The notes beneath the pieces were generated by a model, which was not told the DNA's origin, ran no database searches, and saw only the letters and a list, made by a program, of their open reading frames with translations. Position numbers and translations under genes: made by a program. Of a DNA stretch of 64,000 nucleotides, positions 1 to 8,870 are shown piece after piece; within the stretch, counting starts at the first letter, position 1; every line of letters starts with the position of its first letter. The stretch is from Streptomyces chartreusis (lineage in GTDB: Bacteria > Actinomycetota > Actinomycetes > Streptomycetales > Streptomycetaceae): the NCBI RefSeq assembly GCF_008704715.1, contig NZ_CP023689.1:7006001-7070000 (forward strand), read 5' to 3'.

Positions 1-120
1 CGCCACCGACGCCGAGACCCGTGCCGGGACCGCCCCCGGCGCCTGTGACGCGGTCAGCGCCACCAGTGCCACCGCCGCGGCCGCCGTACCTCTGGCGGTT
101 CTGACTCCCTGCCCTGCCAC
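1..120 (-). CDS. Secreted protein, N-terminal fragment (runs off left edge)
   Basis: Only the first 40 codons lie in the window. The proposed GTG start (118-120) has a GGGAGGGG ribosome-binding site about 10 nt upstream on the minus strand. The peptide begins with a short basic stretch (VAGQGVRTARG), then an Ala/Val/Leu core (TAAAAVALVALTA) and an Ala/Pro/Ser-rich tail, which is a typical Sec signal peptide. It is divergent from the hydrolase gene to its right. The mature part is outside the window, so no function can be assigned. The reading frame is open to the edge and the signal peptide plus RBS make a real gene likely. Confidence 0.6.
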   Translation of the reverse strand, partial: MAGQGVRTARGTAAAAVALVALTASQAPGAVPARVSASVA

Positions 121-313
121 TCCCTGTTCCCCTCCCTGCAGACGTCCGCCTGTGTCTGCTCTACGGGGCAGGGCGCCGCGTCCGTCGCACGGCTTGCGGA
201 ACATGCCGCTCCCGCTGATTCCGGATCGTCACCCTTTCTGCCTATTCCTGGAGGCCGGAGTTCCGGGCTTCCTCTACTCAGGAGGAGAGGACCCTGGTCT
301 CTGGAGGCAAGCC

Positions 314-1825
314 GTGGATGACAACCGCCGACTTCCCATCGTCTATGTCCGTGGCTTCGCCGGTGGCACGCGCGGTATCGACAAGGCCGTCGACGACCCC
401 TTCTACGGGTTCAACGAGGGCTCCGTCCACGTGCGGGTCGGTGCTGACAACCAACCCCTCTTCCATCAGTTCGAGAGCCCCCTGCTGCGTCTGCTCCGGG
501 AGGAGGGATACGAGCTGCTCGTGAAGGGGGACCAGGCCGCCTACCTCGCTCACCACACGGAGATTCCCGCCAACACCATCTGGATCCACCGGTTCTACGA
601 CCGTTCCGCCACCACCTGGGGCGGCAGCCCGCAGGAGTACCGGCTGGAGAACGCCGCCGTCGACCTGCTCGACCTGGTCGACCGGCTCCGGGAGAAGACC
701 GGCGCGCCGGCCGTCTACCTCGTGGCGCACTCGATGGGCGGGCTCATCTGCCGGTGCCTGCTGCAGAAGGTCCTGCCCGACCGGGGGCGCGCCGCCGACG
801 ACTGTGTCGCGAAGTTCTTCACCTACGGCACCCCGCACGGCGGCATCACCTTCGACCTCGGCGGCGGGCTCCTGGAGCGGATGCGGGACCGGATCGGCAT
901 CCAGGGCGCGGACATCTTCGGGCCCCGGCGGATGTACGAGTTCCTCACCCCGCAGGCCGAGACCGACCCCGACGGGCCGCCCGACGGCTGGGACGCCCGC
1001 CCGATGCCCCAGGGGCCGGGGGCCCTGCCGCTGGAGCGCGTCTTCTGTCTCGTCGGCACCAACCCGACGGACTACGACGTCGCCCTCGGTCTGTCGTCCG
1101 CCGCCGTCGGACCGCACAGCGACGGGCTCGTGCAGATCGAGCGGGCGTACGTGCCGGGTGCCCAGCGGGCCTACGTCCATCGCAGCCACAGCGGGCGCTA
1201 CGGCATGGTCAACTCCGAGGAGGGCTACCAGAACCTGCGGCGGTTCCTGTTCGGGGACACCCGGGTCGAGGCCTCGCTGGTCGGCTACCGGCTGTCCGGC
1301 GACGACGACCTGGTCTGGCAGGCCGAGACCCGGCTCGCGGTGCGCGGGCTGCCCGTCCCCATGCACGAACGGTTCGCGGCCCACTGGAGCCCGATCCAGC
1401 TCGACCCACCCCCGGACGGGCAGGAGACGTCGGTGCCGCTGGCGACCACGTTCCTCAACAGCGGTCTGCGGGCAGCCGAGGGCGAGCCCATGCGGTTCAT
1501 CCTCGATCTACGGCTGATCTCCCTGCGCGAGAAGGGCGGCATCCTGAACCTCTTCGACCATCTGGAACAGTCCGCCGACTTCGCCGACACGCTGGTCATC
1601 GACGTGGGCACACCCGAGGGCGATCCCGAGGTCGAGGGGATCCGGGCCGCCTGGAACTCGGAGATCGAGGGCGCCATCCGCGACCACAGCGCGGCCGCCA
1701 CGCCCCGCGCCGACGAGGACCCCGCCCCCGGCCGCTGGGTCGCCCACATCCCACTGCCCGCCATCGCCGCCTCTCTCGTCGGCCCCGACGCCAGGATCCG
1801 GCTCGTCGCCACGCCCTGGACGTGA
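314..1825 (+). CDS. Alpha/beta hydrolase, lipase/PGAP1-like
   Basis: A 503-residue cytoplasmic hydrolase. After a first strand and HG-like turn (VYVRGFAGG, residues 10-18), a nucleophile elbow AHSMG places the catalytic Ser at about residue 140. SDG near residue 275 and HRSHSGR near 290 are candidate acid and His sites. This arrangement matches lipase / PGAP1-like alpha/beta hydrolases acting on lipid or ester substrates; the substrate is unknown. The C-terminal ~180 residues form an extra domain without a motif I recognise. The GTG at 314 is chosen because GGAGG lies 7 nt upstream and the conserved fold starts at once. Upstream ATG codons (152, 203) would add a Pro/Arg-rich stretch with no family features. 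Confidence 0.72.
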   Translation: MDDNRRLPIVYVRGFAGGTRGIDKAVDDPFYGFNEGSVHVRVGADNQPLFHQFESPLLRLLREEGYELLVKGDQAAYLAHHTEIPANTIWIHRFYDRSATTWGGSPQEYRLENAAVDLLDLVDRLREKTGAPAVYLVAHSMGGLICRCLLQKVLPDRGRAADDCVAKFFTYGTPHGGITFDLGGGLLERMRDRIGIQGADIFGPRRMYEFLTPQAETDPDGPPDGWDARPMPQGPGALPLERVFCLVGTNPTDYDVALGLSSAAVGPHSDGLVQIERAYVPGAQRAYVHRSHSGRYGMVNSEEGYQNLRRFLFGDTRVEASLVGYRLSGDDDLVWQAETRLAVRGLPVPMHERFAAHWSPIQLDPPPDGQETSVPLATTFLNSGLRAAEGEPMRFILDLRLISLREKGGILNLFDHLEQSADFADTLVIDVGTPEGDPEVEGIRAAWNSEIEGAIRDHSAAATPRADEDPAPGRWVAHIPLPAIAASLVGPDARIRLVATPWT

Positions 1826-1868
1826 AGAGGTGGACATGGGCCTGTGGCCGGACCCGATCGGCGTTTAC

Positions 1869-1895
1869 TTGCCTCAGGCAACCCGCAGGTAGAGT
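1869..1895 (+). promoter_or_regulatory. Promoter with 13-bp inverted repeat
   Basis: TTGCCTCAGGCAA (1869-1881) is a 6-bp inverted repeat around one central base. It overlaps a possible -35 (TTGCCT), with a possible -10 TAGAGT at 1890-1895 (15-bp spacer, short). The response regulator ATG follows 7 nt later. The symmetrical site suggests an operator over the promoter; the protein that binds it is not evident. Confidence 0.35.
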
Positions 1896-1901
1896 GACCG
1901 C

Positions 1902-2642
1902 ATGCCGAAGCCGCCGTCGACCGACGCGGTCCCGGCGATACCGGATGTCCTGCTCGTCGTCGGTGAGCCACGCACCTCCGAGCCGCTCTCCGCACTGCTG
2001 GAGCTGGCCGGCTACCGGACCGTCGTGGTCGACCGCGCCACCCACGCCGGCCCTCTCCTCACCGAGCGCCGATTCGATCTGGTCATCCTCGACGTGACCC
2101 TCCCGGACACCGCCGCCCTCAGACACAGCCGCCGTCTCCTCGCCCCCGACCGCCCCGCCGTCCTCCTGCTCACCGGGACCGGCGAATTCCTCGGCAGCCT
2201 GCCCGGCGGCGGAACGGGCCGCAGAAGGGGCGTTGGACCCGGATCCGGCACCGGCGGGCAGCCGGCAGCATCCGGCCGGGTCGCCGAAGTCCTCGCACGT
2301 GCCCGGCAGTTGGTGGGCAGCCAGGAGCCCGCCGGATGGGACGGCGCCCTCCGCTACGGCGACCTCGTGCTCGACGACGCCACCCGCCGGGCCCGCCGCG
2401 GCGAGCGCACAATCGAGCTCACGCCCGCCGAGTACCGGCTGCTGCGCTGTCTGCTGGTCAACGCCGACCGCGTGCTGTCCAAGGAGCAGATCGGCCGGCA
2501 CGTCTGGACCGACCCGCCGACCGACAGCGCCATCGAGCGGCTGGTCTCGCGGTTGCGCCGCAAGGTCAACGGCGAGCAGCCGGCCCTCATCCACACCCGG
2601 CGCGGCTTCGGCTACTGGCTCGGCGGAACCGTCCAGCCGTAG
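1902..2642 (+). CDS. Atypical response regulator, OmpR-type winged helix
   Basis: 246 residues. Residues 15-90 resemble a receiver domain and keep the phosphoacceptor-like Asp64 (FDLVILDVTLPD). However, the acidic pair normally at the end of strand 1 is replaced (VLLVVGEP), and the region after LLLTGTG lacks the conserved Lys and the usual beta5/alpha5, being replaced by a Gly/Arg-rich linker. Residues ~145-246 are a clear OmpR/PhoB winged helix (ELTPAEYRLLRCLL, GRHVWTD, RLVSRLRRKV, RRGFGYWL) that binds DNA. No histidine kinase lies nearby, so it is an orphan that probably does not work by classical phosphorylation. The weak AGAG-type RBS leaves the exact start somewhat open. Confidence 0.82.
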   Translation: MPKPPSTDAVPAIPDVLLVVGEPRTSEPLSALLELAGYRTVVVDRATHAGPLLTERRFDLVILDVTLPDTAALRHSRRLLAPDRPAVLLLTGTGEFLGSLPGGGTGRRRGVGPGSGTGGQPAASGRVAEVLARARQLVGSQEPAGWDGALRYGDLVLDDATRRARRGERTIELTPAEYRLLRCLLVNADRVLSKEQIGRHVWTDPPTDSAIERLVSRLRRKVNGEQPALIHTRRGFGYWLGGTVQP

Positions 2643-2817
2643 CGCCGCCGGTCATGGAGCCAATAGCTCTGTGTGCCGTGGCTCACATCCGCCGGGTGTC
2701 CGGGATATGTCTGGGAGCTGTCAGCCCGATTCGCTTCACTGACCCCGACCTCCTGCTTCCCCTGTCCCGGCCCGCTCCGGCGGCGTCGGCCCCCCCACGA
2801 CCGAGGAGACCGCACCC

Positions 2818-4635
2818 ATGGAGCTGGATTTCGATCCCGAGGCGGAGCTCGGCTTCGACCCCGACGCCCTGCGCGCCAAGTACCGTGCCGAGCGCGAGCG
2901 CCGGATCCGGCCCGACGGCAACAGGCAGTACCAGCGAATCGCCGGTGAGTTCAGTACGTACGGTCACGACCCGTACGCCGACACCGAGTTCACCCGCGAG
3001 CCCCGGCACGACCGCGTAGAGGCGCTGGTCGTGGGCGGTGGGTTCGGTGGGCTGCTCGCCGGGGCCCGGCTGCGGCAGGCGGGCGTGAAGGAGATCCGGG
3101 TCGTCGAGAAAGGGGGCGACTTCGGCGGTACCTGGTACTGGAACCGCTACCCGGGCATCCACTGCGACATCGAGTCGTACATCTATCTGCCGCTGCTCGA
3201 AGAGCTCGGTTACGTCCCGAAGTGGAAGTACGCGCCCGGCGAGGAGATCCGCGAGCACGCGCGGGCCGTCGCCCGCCACTTCGGCCTGTACGACGACGTC
3301 TGCTTCCAGACCCAGGTCACCGAACTCCGTTGGGACGAAGGGGAGTCGGAGTGGGTCGTCGCCACCGACCGCGGTGACCGGATGCGGGCCCGGTACGTCG
3401 TCGTCTCCAGCGGCACCCTCAGCGAGGCCAAGCTCCCCGGCATCCCCGGCATCGAGACCTTCCGCGGGCACACCTTCCACACCAGCCGCTGGGACTACGA
3501 CTACACCGGCGGCGATGCCGATGGGGGCCTGCACCGACTCGCCGACAAGCGTGTCGCCGTCATCGGCACCGGCGCCACCGCCATCCAGGTCTTGCCGCAC
3601 CTCGGGGCGGACGCGGCGCACGTGTACGTCTTCCAGCGGACCCCGTCCTCCGTCGACGTACGCGGCAACCGGCCCACCGACCCGGAATGGGCCGAGTCCC
3701 TGGAACCCGGCTGGCAGCGGCGCCGGCGGGACAACTTCCTGAGGGTCGTCACCGGCGTCCGCGCGACGGAGGACCTGGTGGACGACGCCTGGACGTCCAC
3801 CGCCCGGCTCCAGGAGAAGCTCATCCCGACCAACGCCTACGCGGACGTGCCGGCCGAGGAACGCGAACTCGCCTACGAGATCGCCGACTTCCAGAAGATG
3901 AACGAGCTGCGGTCCCGGGTCGAGGCCACGGTCGAGGACCCGGGGACCGCCGAGCGGCTCAAGCCCTGGTACCGCTACATGTGCAAGCGGCCCACCTTCA
4001 GCGACCACTACCTCCAGACCTTCAACCGGCCCAACGTCACCCTCGTCGACACCGCCGACACCCACGGCGTGGAGCGGATCACCGAGAACGCCGTCGTCGT
4101 CGGCGGGACCCGGTACGAGGTCGACTGCATCGTCTTCGCGACCGGCTTCGAGGTGGGTGTCTCGGGCGTGCTGTCCGGGCGGCTGCCGGTGTACGGCCGC
4201 GGCGGCGCCGATCTGCTGCGGACCTGGATGAGCGGCGGCCCGCGGACCCTGCACGGGTTCTACAGCGAGGGCTTCCCCAACCTCTTCCACCTCGGCCCGC
4301 TCCAGAACGCCTCCGCCGTGAACTACGTCCACATCCTCGATGAGCAGGCGACCCACGTCGCCGAGGTCGTCGGGGAGGCCCGCAGGCGCCGGATCCGGTG
4401 CGTCGAGCCGACCGCCGAGGCGCAGGACGCCTGGGTGGCGACGATCCGCCGCAAGGCCGCCGACCTGCACAGGTTCCAGGCCGAGTGCACGCCGGGCTAC
4501 TACAACAACGAGGGCCGGCCGAGGGAGCGCAGCGAGTCGTACGGCGACGGCCCGGTCGCCTTCCACGAACTGCTGCGGCGCTGGCGCGAGGAGGGCGGCA
4601 TGCGCGAGGTCCTGACGGAGGGCGGCGAGGCATGA
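2818..4635 (+). CDS. Baeyer-Villiger-type flavin monooxygenase
   Basis: 605 residues. There are two dinucleotide-binding folds: VVGGGFGG at about residues 72-80 (FAD) and GTGATAIQ at about 250 (NADPH). Between them lies the Baeyer-Villiger fingerprint FxGxxxHxxxWD (FRGHTFHTSRWD, about 215-226). Family members insert one oxygen next to a ketone to give an ester or lactone using NADPH, FAD and O2. The N-terminal ~60-residue extension before the FAD motif fits the cyclohexanone/acetone monooxygenase-like class. The start has GAGGAG 12 nt upstream. Its stop overlaps the ATG of the next gene (ATGA), so the two are translationally coupled. Substrate unknown. Confidence 0.88.
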   Translation: MELDFDPEAELGFDPDALRAKYRAERERRIRPDGNRQYQRIAGEFSTYGHDPYADTEFTREPRHDRVEALVVGGGFGGLLAGARLRQAGVKEIRVVEKGGDFGGTWYWNRYPGIHCDIESYIYLPLLEELGYVPKWKYAPGEEIREHARAVARHFGLYDDVCFQTQVTELRWDEGESEWVVATDRGDRMRARYVVVSSGTLSEAKLPGIPGIETFRGHTFHTSRWDYDYTGGDADGGLHRLADKRVAVIGTGATAIQVLPHLGADAAHVYVFQRTPSSVDVRGNRPTDPEWAESLEPGWQRRRRDNFLRVVTGVRATEDLVDDAWTSTARLQEKLIPTNAYADVPAEERELAYEIADFQKMNELRSRVEATVEDPGTAERLKPWYRYMCKRPTFSDHYLQTFNRPNVTLVDTADTHGVERITENAVVVGGTRYEVDCIVFATGFEVGVSGVLSGRLPVYGRGGADLLRTWMSGGPRTLHGFYSEGFPNLFHLGPLQNASAVNYVHILDEQATHVAEVVGEARRRRIRCVEPTAEAQDAWVATIRRKAADLHRFQAECTPGYYNNEGRPRERSESYGDGPVAFHELLRRWREEGGMREVLTEGGEA

Positions 4636-6248
4636 GCAGATACGGCAACCAGCCTGTCGACAGCGTCCGTTGGGCGCCGCGGCGGCTCAACCCGCCCAAC
4701 CCGCTGTGGGGTTCCAACGGCGTCGCGTTCGGGCCCGACGGGCGGCTGTACGTCGCCCAGTTCCTCGCCGGGCAGATCAGCGCCGTCGACCCGGCCACGG
4801 GGGACGTCGAGGTGGTTGTACCGATGGACGGTCCCGTCCAGTCCCCGGACGATCTCGCCTTCGGCGCGGACGGCTCGATGTACATCGCCGACCTGGTGCC
4901 GGGGCGGGTGTGGCGGCGGAGCCCGGCGGGGGAGTACACGCTGGTCTCCGGCGATGTGGCCAACCCCAACGGCATCACCTGCGTGGGCGACCGGCTGTTC
5001 GTGAACGAGATGAAGCCCGACGGCCGGCTGCTGGAGCTGTTTCCGCAGGGTGGCGACCCGCGGGTCCTGACGGAGGGGCTCGCGCTCGGCAACGCCATGC
5101 AGCTCGGCCCCGACGGCCACCTCTACTACCCGCACATGATGAGCGGCCCGAACCCCCTGCTCACCGGCCAGGTCTGGCGGATCCCGCCGGACGGGGGAGT
5201 GCCCGAGGTCGTCGCGGACGACGTCCATCAGCCGGTCGCCGTGCGGTTCGACCGGGGCGGGGTGCTGCATGTGCTCTCCCGTGGCCCCGAGGGCATCGTC
5301 ACCCGGATCGACCTGCACGGCGGCGGCTCGCGGACCCTGGTCACCAGCGGGGTCGTCGGCCTTGACAACGCCGCCTTCGATGCCGAGAACCGCATGTTCG
5401 TCTCCAGCTACGCCAGCGGCGGCGTCACCGAGATGCACCCCGACGGCCGTACCCGCGAGATCGTGCCGCGGGGCCTCGACGGGCCGTACGGCGTGACCGT
5501 CGACCTGGGCGGACGGGTGTACGCCGCCGACCACTACCGCGTCGCGAACCCCGAGCCCTCACGGGAGGGCGGGGTGACCACCCTGTCCCTGCTGCACTTC
5601 TCGCACGGCATCGTCGCCGACGGCGAACTGCTGCACCTCACCTCGCAGTTCGGGCAGGTCCAGACGTACGACCCCCGGGACGGGACCACACGGGAGCGGG
5701 CCGACGGGCTGCGACGGCCGCTCGGCATCGCGGTCGCGCCGGACGGCTCGCTCGTCGTCGCAGAGTCCGGCGCGGGGCGGGTGGTGGCCGTCGGCGAGGA
5801 CGACGCGATCCGCGTCCTGGCGGACGGGCTCGACCGGCCCGCGGATGTCGCGTTCGACGGCGAGGGGCGCTGCTATGTGAGCGACGAGGGGGCCGGCACC
5901 GTACTGCGGATCGAGGCGGACGCGCCGCCGACCGTCGTCGTGGACGGCCTCGACGCTCCGCAGGGCCTCGCGGTGCTGGGAGAGGAGCTGTTCACGGTGG
6001 AGACGGGACGGCGCAGGCTGTGTGCGGTGTCGCCGGTGACGGGGGAGACGCGCATCGACGCGGAGGACCTGCCGGTCGGGGCGCCGCCGGGGGTGGTGCC
6101 GGGTCCGGAACCCGCCCTCTTCGCCCAGGGGATGCCGGGGATGGCCCGGCGGTTCGCGGGGCTGGCGGTCACGCCGGAAGGGGCGTTGCTGCTGTCGGCG
6201 AACGGAGAGGGTACGGTGTTGAAGCTGACCCCGGTTGGGCGGTCGTGA
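4632..6248 (+). CDS. SMP-30/gluconolactonase-like beta-propeller (NHL-type repeats)
   Basis: 538 residues with many repeated motifs of the form GVAFGPDGRLYVA, LAFGADGSMYIAD, GITCVGDRLFV, GIAVAPDGSLVVAES and DVAFDGEGRCYVSD. These are blades of SMP-30/LRE or NHL propellers; at this length two propellers or one large one are possible. No signal peptide, so cytoplasmic. Related proteins include lactonases and other metal-dependent hydrolases. Coupling by a 4-bp ATGA overlap to a Baeyer-Villiger monooxygenase makes opening of the lactone or ester product an attractive role, but that is inference. A CDS extended upstream in this frame would overlap the monooxygenase and is rejected. Confidence 0.8.
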   Translation: MSRYGNQPVDSVRWAPRRLNPPNPLWGSNGVAFGPDGRLYVAQFLAGQISAVDPATGDVEVVVPMDGPVQSPDDLAFGADGSMYIADLVPGRVWRRSPAGEYTLVSGDVANPNGITCVGDRLFVNEMKPDGRLLELFPQGGDPRVLTEGLALGNAMQLGPDGHLYYPHMMSGPNPLLTGQVWRIPPDGGVPEVVADDVHQPVAVRFDRGGVLHVLSRGPEGIVTRIDLHGGGSRTLVTSGVVGLDNAAFDAENRMFVSSYASGGVTEMHPDGRTREIVPRGLDGPYGVTVDLGGRVYAADHYRVANPEPSREGGVTTLSLLHFSHGIVADGELLHLTSQFGQVQTYDPRDGTTRERADGLRRPLGIAVAPDGSLVVAESGAGRVVAVGEDDAIRVLADGLDRPADVAFDGEGRCYVSDEGAGTVLRIEADAPPTVVVDGLDAPQGLAVLGEELFTVETGRRRLCAVSPVTGETRIDAEDLPVGAPPGVVPGPEPALFAQGMPGMARRFAGLAVTPEGALLLSANGEGTVLKLTPVGRS

Positions 6249-6270
6249 CGGATCTGCGGGCCGGTGGGGG

Positions 6271-6296
6271 CTGGCCGCGCAGTTCCCCGCGCCCCT
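6271..6296 (+). repeat. Dispersed 3'-end element, copy 1
   Basis: CTGGCCGCGCAGTTCCCCGC followed by GCCCCT, 22 nt after the stop of the propeller gene and reading in the same direction. The trailing CCCCTAAAGGGG is a short self-complementary stretch. It lies between convergent genes and may act in transcript ending. Related copies occur near 8.9, 23.8, 34.1 and 43.4 kb. Confidence 0.7.
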
Positions 6297-6678
6297 AAAG
6301 GGGCGTCGAGCCCAAGGACCGCTTCGTCACCCTCTCCAGATGCCGGTCGAACACCTCACGCGTGTCCGGGGTCAGCGTGCGCAGGGCGACCAGGGCCGTG
6401 ATCACCACGTCGCACAGTTCGCCCTGTACGTCCTCCCAGGTGTGGGTGACCCCCTTGCGCGGGTTCTGGCCGGTCGCGCCGATGACCGCCTGGGCGACCT
6501 CGCCGACCTCCTCCGACAGCTTCAGCATGCACAGCGCCATGCCCTCGCGGCCGCCGATCGGCTGGTCGGTGTCGAGCCAGGTCCACAGGGCGTCGATGGC
6601 GGCCCACAGGTCGGCGGTGGTCTCGGAGGGCACGGTTTCGGAAGGCACGGTCTCGGAGGGCACCGTCTGATCGGTCAT
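6295..6678 (-). CDS. MazG-like nucleotide pyrophosphohydrolase
   Basis: 127 residues. LKLSEEVGEVAQAVIG carries the EExxE-type metal site of all-alpha NTP pyrophosphatases, and GELCDVVITALVAL supplies the second ExxD site. Such enzymes hydrolyse nucleoside triphosphates to monophosphates (housecleaning); the substrate here is not predictable. The N-terminus has three near-perfect VPSET repeats matched by tandem DNA repeats at about 6625-6665, a low-complexity tail that could vary in copy number between strains. Convergent with the propeller gene. Confidence 0.8.
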   Translation of the reverse strand: MTDQTVPSETVPSETVPSETTADLWAAIDALWTWLDTDQPIGGREGMALCMLKLSEEVGEVAQAVIGATGQNPRKGVTHTWEDVQGELCDVVITALVALRTLTPDTREVFDRHLERVTKRSLGSTPL

Positions 6679-6723
6679 GCGGGCAGCTTGGCACAGGGGC
6701 CGCGACGCGTTCGGACGAGGCCG

Positions 6724-7281
6724 TCACTCCTCGAACAGCGGCTCCTGCCCGTCGAACTGCTCGTCCTTCTCGGGCTTGTCCAGCCTCCGCTGCCGCGCGC
6801 CCACCACCAGCGCCGTGACCGCGGCCGTCGCCGCCAGTGCCGTGGGAACCATCCAGCCACGGTCGAAGAAATGCCCCATGGCGTGGTCGAGGGAGAGCCG
6901 GCCGGGGCCCGTGACGGCGAGGCCGGCCGCGGCCAGGCCCAGGGTCGCCGCGGTCTCGTAGCCGCCCTCCTGGGCGAAGAAGCCGTTCGGGGCGTGCACC
7001 GCGGACGCCCCCGCCATGCCGCCGGCCGCCGCGGCGCCCGCGAGCGGGGTCGCAAGGCCCAGCGCCAGCAGCGTGCCGCCGCCGGCCTCGGCGAGGCCCG
7101 CCGCCGTGGCGCTCGCCTTGCCGGGCCGGTAGCCGATCGACTCCATGAACTGGCCGGTCCCCTCGATGCCGTGCCCGCCGAACCAGCCGAACAGCTTCTG
7201 TGTGCCGTGCGCGGCCAGTACGCCGCCGGCACCCAGCCGGAGCAACAGCAGGCCCAGATCACGTCGGTCGTAAGCACTCAC
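6724..7281 (-). CDS. DoxX-family membrane protein
   Basis: 185 residues with four hydrophobic segments and the DoxX opening DLGLLLLRLGAGGVLAAHG followed by QKLFGWFGGHG. GTG start with GGGAG 5 nt upstream. DoxX-like proteins are small integral membrane proteins loosely linked to redox and thiol stress; the biochemical role here is unknown. It ends 45 nt before the mazG-like start on the same strand, so the two may be cotranscribed. Confidence 0.82.
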   Translation of the reverse strand: MSAYDRRDLGLLLLRLGAGGVLAAHGTQKLFGWFGGHGIEGTGQFMESIGYRPGKASATAAGLAEAGGGTLLALGLATPLAGAAAAGGMAGASAVHAPNGFFAQEGGYETAATLGLAAAGLAVTGPGRLSLDHAMGHFFDRGWMVPTALAATAAVTALVVGARQRRLDKPEKDEQFDGQEPLFEE

Positions 7282-7414
7282 AGCGACTCCCGGTGCAGTC
7301 AGCAGGAACAGATCCCCTCCCGCGTATCCACCGTCGCACCCGCGGCACCCGACCGGCCTGCCTTCGCCGCCGTTCGGGTGGCGGGCCGCGGAGCCCGGTG
7401 TGAGGCTGACCGGT

Positions 7415-7741
7415 ATGACGATTCAGACGTCCAAACTGAGCGACCCCGCCGTCCGTGCCTTCGTCACCGCCGTCAACGCCCACGACCGCGAGGGCTTCAT
7501 GAGCATCCTCGCGCCCGGCGCGACCATGGCGGACGACGGCACCGACCGTGACCTCGCCGACTGGATCGACCGGGAGATCTTCTCCTCGAACGGTCACATG
7601 GAGGTCGACAACGAGTCGAACAACGGCCGCGACCTCCTCGCCAGCTACCGCAACGACACCTACGGCGAGATGCGCACCCAGTGGCACTTCCAGGTGGAGC
7701 AGGACGGCCGGATCTCCCGCTTCGAGACCGGCCAGGCGTGA
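7415..7741 (+). CDS. NTF2-like (SnoaL-type) fold protein
   Basis: 108 residues. The opening VRAFVTAVNAHDREGFMSIL, followed by alternating strands ending QWHFQVEQDGRISRFETGQA, is the cone-shaped NTF2-like/SnoaL fold. Members bind small ligands or act as isomerases and hydrolases; no catalytic residues can be assigned. The ATG at 7415 is preferred over the GTG at 7400 because GAGG lies about 9 nt upstream. Divergent from the doxX-like gene, with 133 bp between their starts. Confidence 0.68.
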   Translation: MTIQTSKLSDPAVRAFVTAVNAHDREGFMSILAPGATMADDGTDRDLADWIDREIFSSNGHMEVDNESNNGRDLLASYRNDTYGEMRTQWHFQVEQDGRISRFETGQA

Positions 7742-7837
7742 CCGGCCAGGCGTGACCCGTCAGGTGTAACCGGTTTCCCGGAGTCGGGCCCCGGGGGCTT
7801 GCCTTCGTGTGCGCTTCAACTCCTAACGTCCCACCCC

Positions 7838-8821
7838 ATGGAGACCAAGAGGACTTTGGGACGGACCGGCATCGGGGTAAGCGCTCTCGGCTTCGGGTGC
7901 TGGGCCATCGGCGGTGAGTGGCAGTCCGCCGACGGGCAGCCGCTCGGCTGGGGCAAGGTGGACGACGAGGAGTCGGTACGGGCGGTCCGGCGCGCCCTCG
8001 ACCTGGGCGTCACCTTCTTCGACACCGCGGACACCTACGGGGCCGGCCACAGCGAACGCGTCCTGGGCCGTGCCCTCGGCAAGCGCCGCGCGGACGTCGT
8101 CGTCGCCACCAAGTGGGGCAACGTCTTCGACGAGGACACTCGCACCCTCACCGGCGCCGACGACACCCCGGAGTACGCCCGCCGCGCGCTGACCGCGTCC
8201 TTGAGACGCCTGGACACCGACCACATCGACCTCTACCAGCTGCATCTGTCGGATGCGGACCCGGCGCGCGCCGCCGAACTGCGCGATCTCTGCGAGGAGT
8301 TCGTGCGCGAAGGGCTGATCCGGGCGTACGCGTGGAGCACCGACGACCCCGCCCGCGCCGCCGTCTTCGCCCGCGGGAAGCACTGCGCCGCCGTACAGCA
8401 CATGGCGAACGTGCTCCAGGACGCGCCCGAGATGTTCGCGCTGTGCGAGGAGCTGGGGCTGGCCAGCATCAACCGCAGCCCGCTCGCGATGGGCCTGCTC
8501 ACCGGCAGGCGCAGGAGCGGGCAGGCCCTGGAGGCCGGGGACATCCGCAGCCGGCCGCCCGAGTGGCTGCAGGGCTTCGAGGCCGGCAGCGCCGATCCGC
8601 GGTGGCTGGCCCGCGTCGACGCGCTGAAGGACGTCCTCACCAGCGGCGGCCGCACCCTCGGCCAGGGCGCCCTCGCCTGGCTGTGGGCCCGCAGCCCGCA
8701 CGCCGTACCGATCCCGGGATTCCGTTCCGTCGCCCAGGCCGAGCAGAACGCGGGCGCCCTGGAGAAGGGCCCGCTCACGAGTGAGCAGCTGACGGAGGTC
8801 GACCGGATCCTGGAGCGCTGA
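7838..8821 (+). CDS. Aldo/keto reductase
   Basis: 327 residues, a TIM-barrel NADPH-dependent oxidoreductase. Landmarks are TLGRTGIGVSALGFGCWAIGG at the N-terminus, DTADTYGAGHSERVLG (catalytic Asp and Tyr), VVATKWG (Lys), IDLYQLH (His), and IPGFRSVAQAEQNAGAL for the cofactor phosphate. It reduces carbonyl compounds; the natural substrate is unknown. The internal ATG at 7838 is chosen because the family begins with this segment; the alternative 39 nt upstream adds no conserved residues. Confidence 0.86.
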   Translation: METKRTLGRTGIGVSALGFGCWAIGGEWQSADGQPLGWGKVDDEESVRAVRRALDLGVTFFDTADTYGAGHSERVLGRALGKRRADVVVATKWGNVFDEDTRTLTGADDTPEYARRALTASLRRLDTDHIDLYQLHLSDADPARAAELRDLCEEFVREGLIRAYAWSTDDPARAAVFARGKHCAAVQHMANVLQDAPEMFALCEELGLASINRSPLAMGLLTGRRRSGQALEAGDIRSRPPEWLQGFEAGSADPRWLARVDALKDVLTSGGRTLGQGALAWLWARSPHAVPIPGFRSVAQAEQNAGALEKGPLTSEQLTEVDRILER

Positions 8822-8870
8822 ACGCTCCGCTGTGAGTGCCGCGACGGTCGTCTCGCGGCTGCGGCGCCGT

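Noticed and set aside
152..313. N-terminal extension of the lipase-like protein
   Set aside because: No RBS, Pro/Arg-rich and unlike the fold; GTG 314 has a good RBS.
2683..4566. Minus-strand 627-codon frame opposite the monooxygenase
   Set aside because: Composition is typical of antisense high-GC frames and the plus strand has complete monooxygenase motifs.
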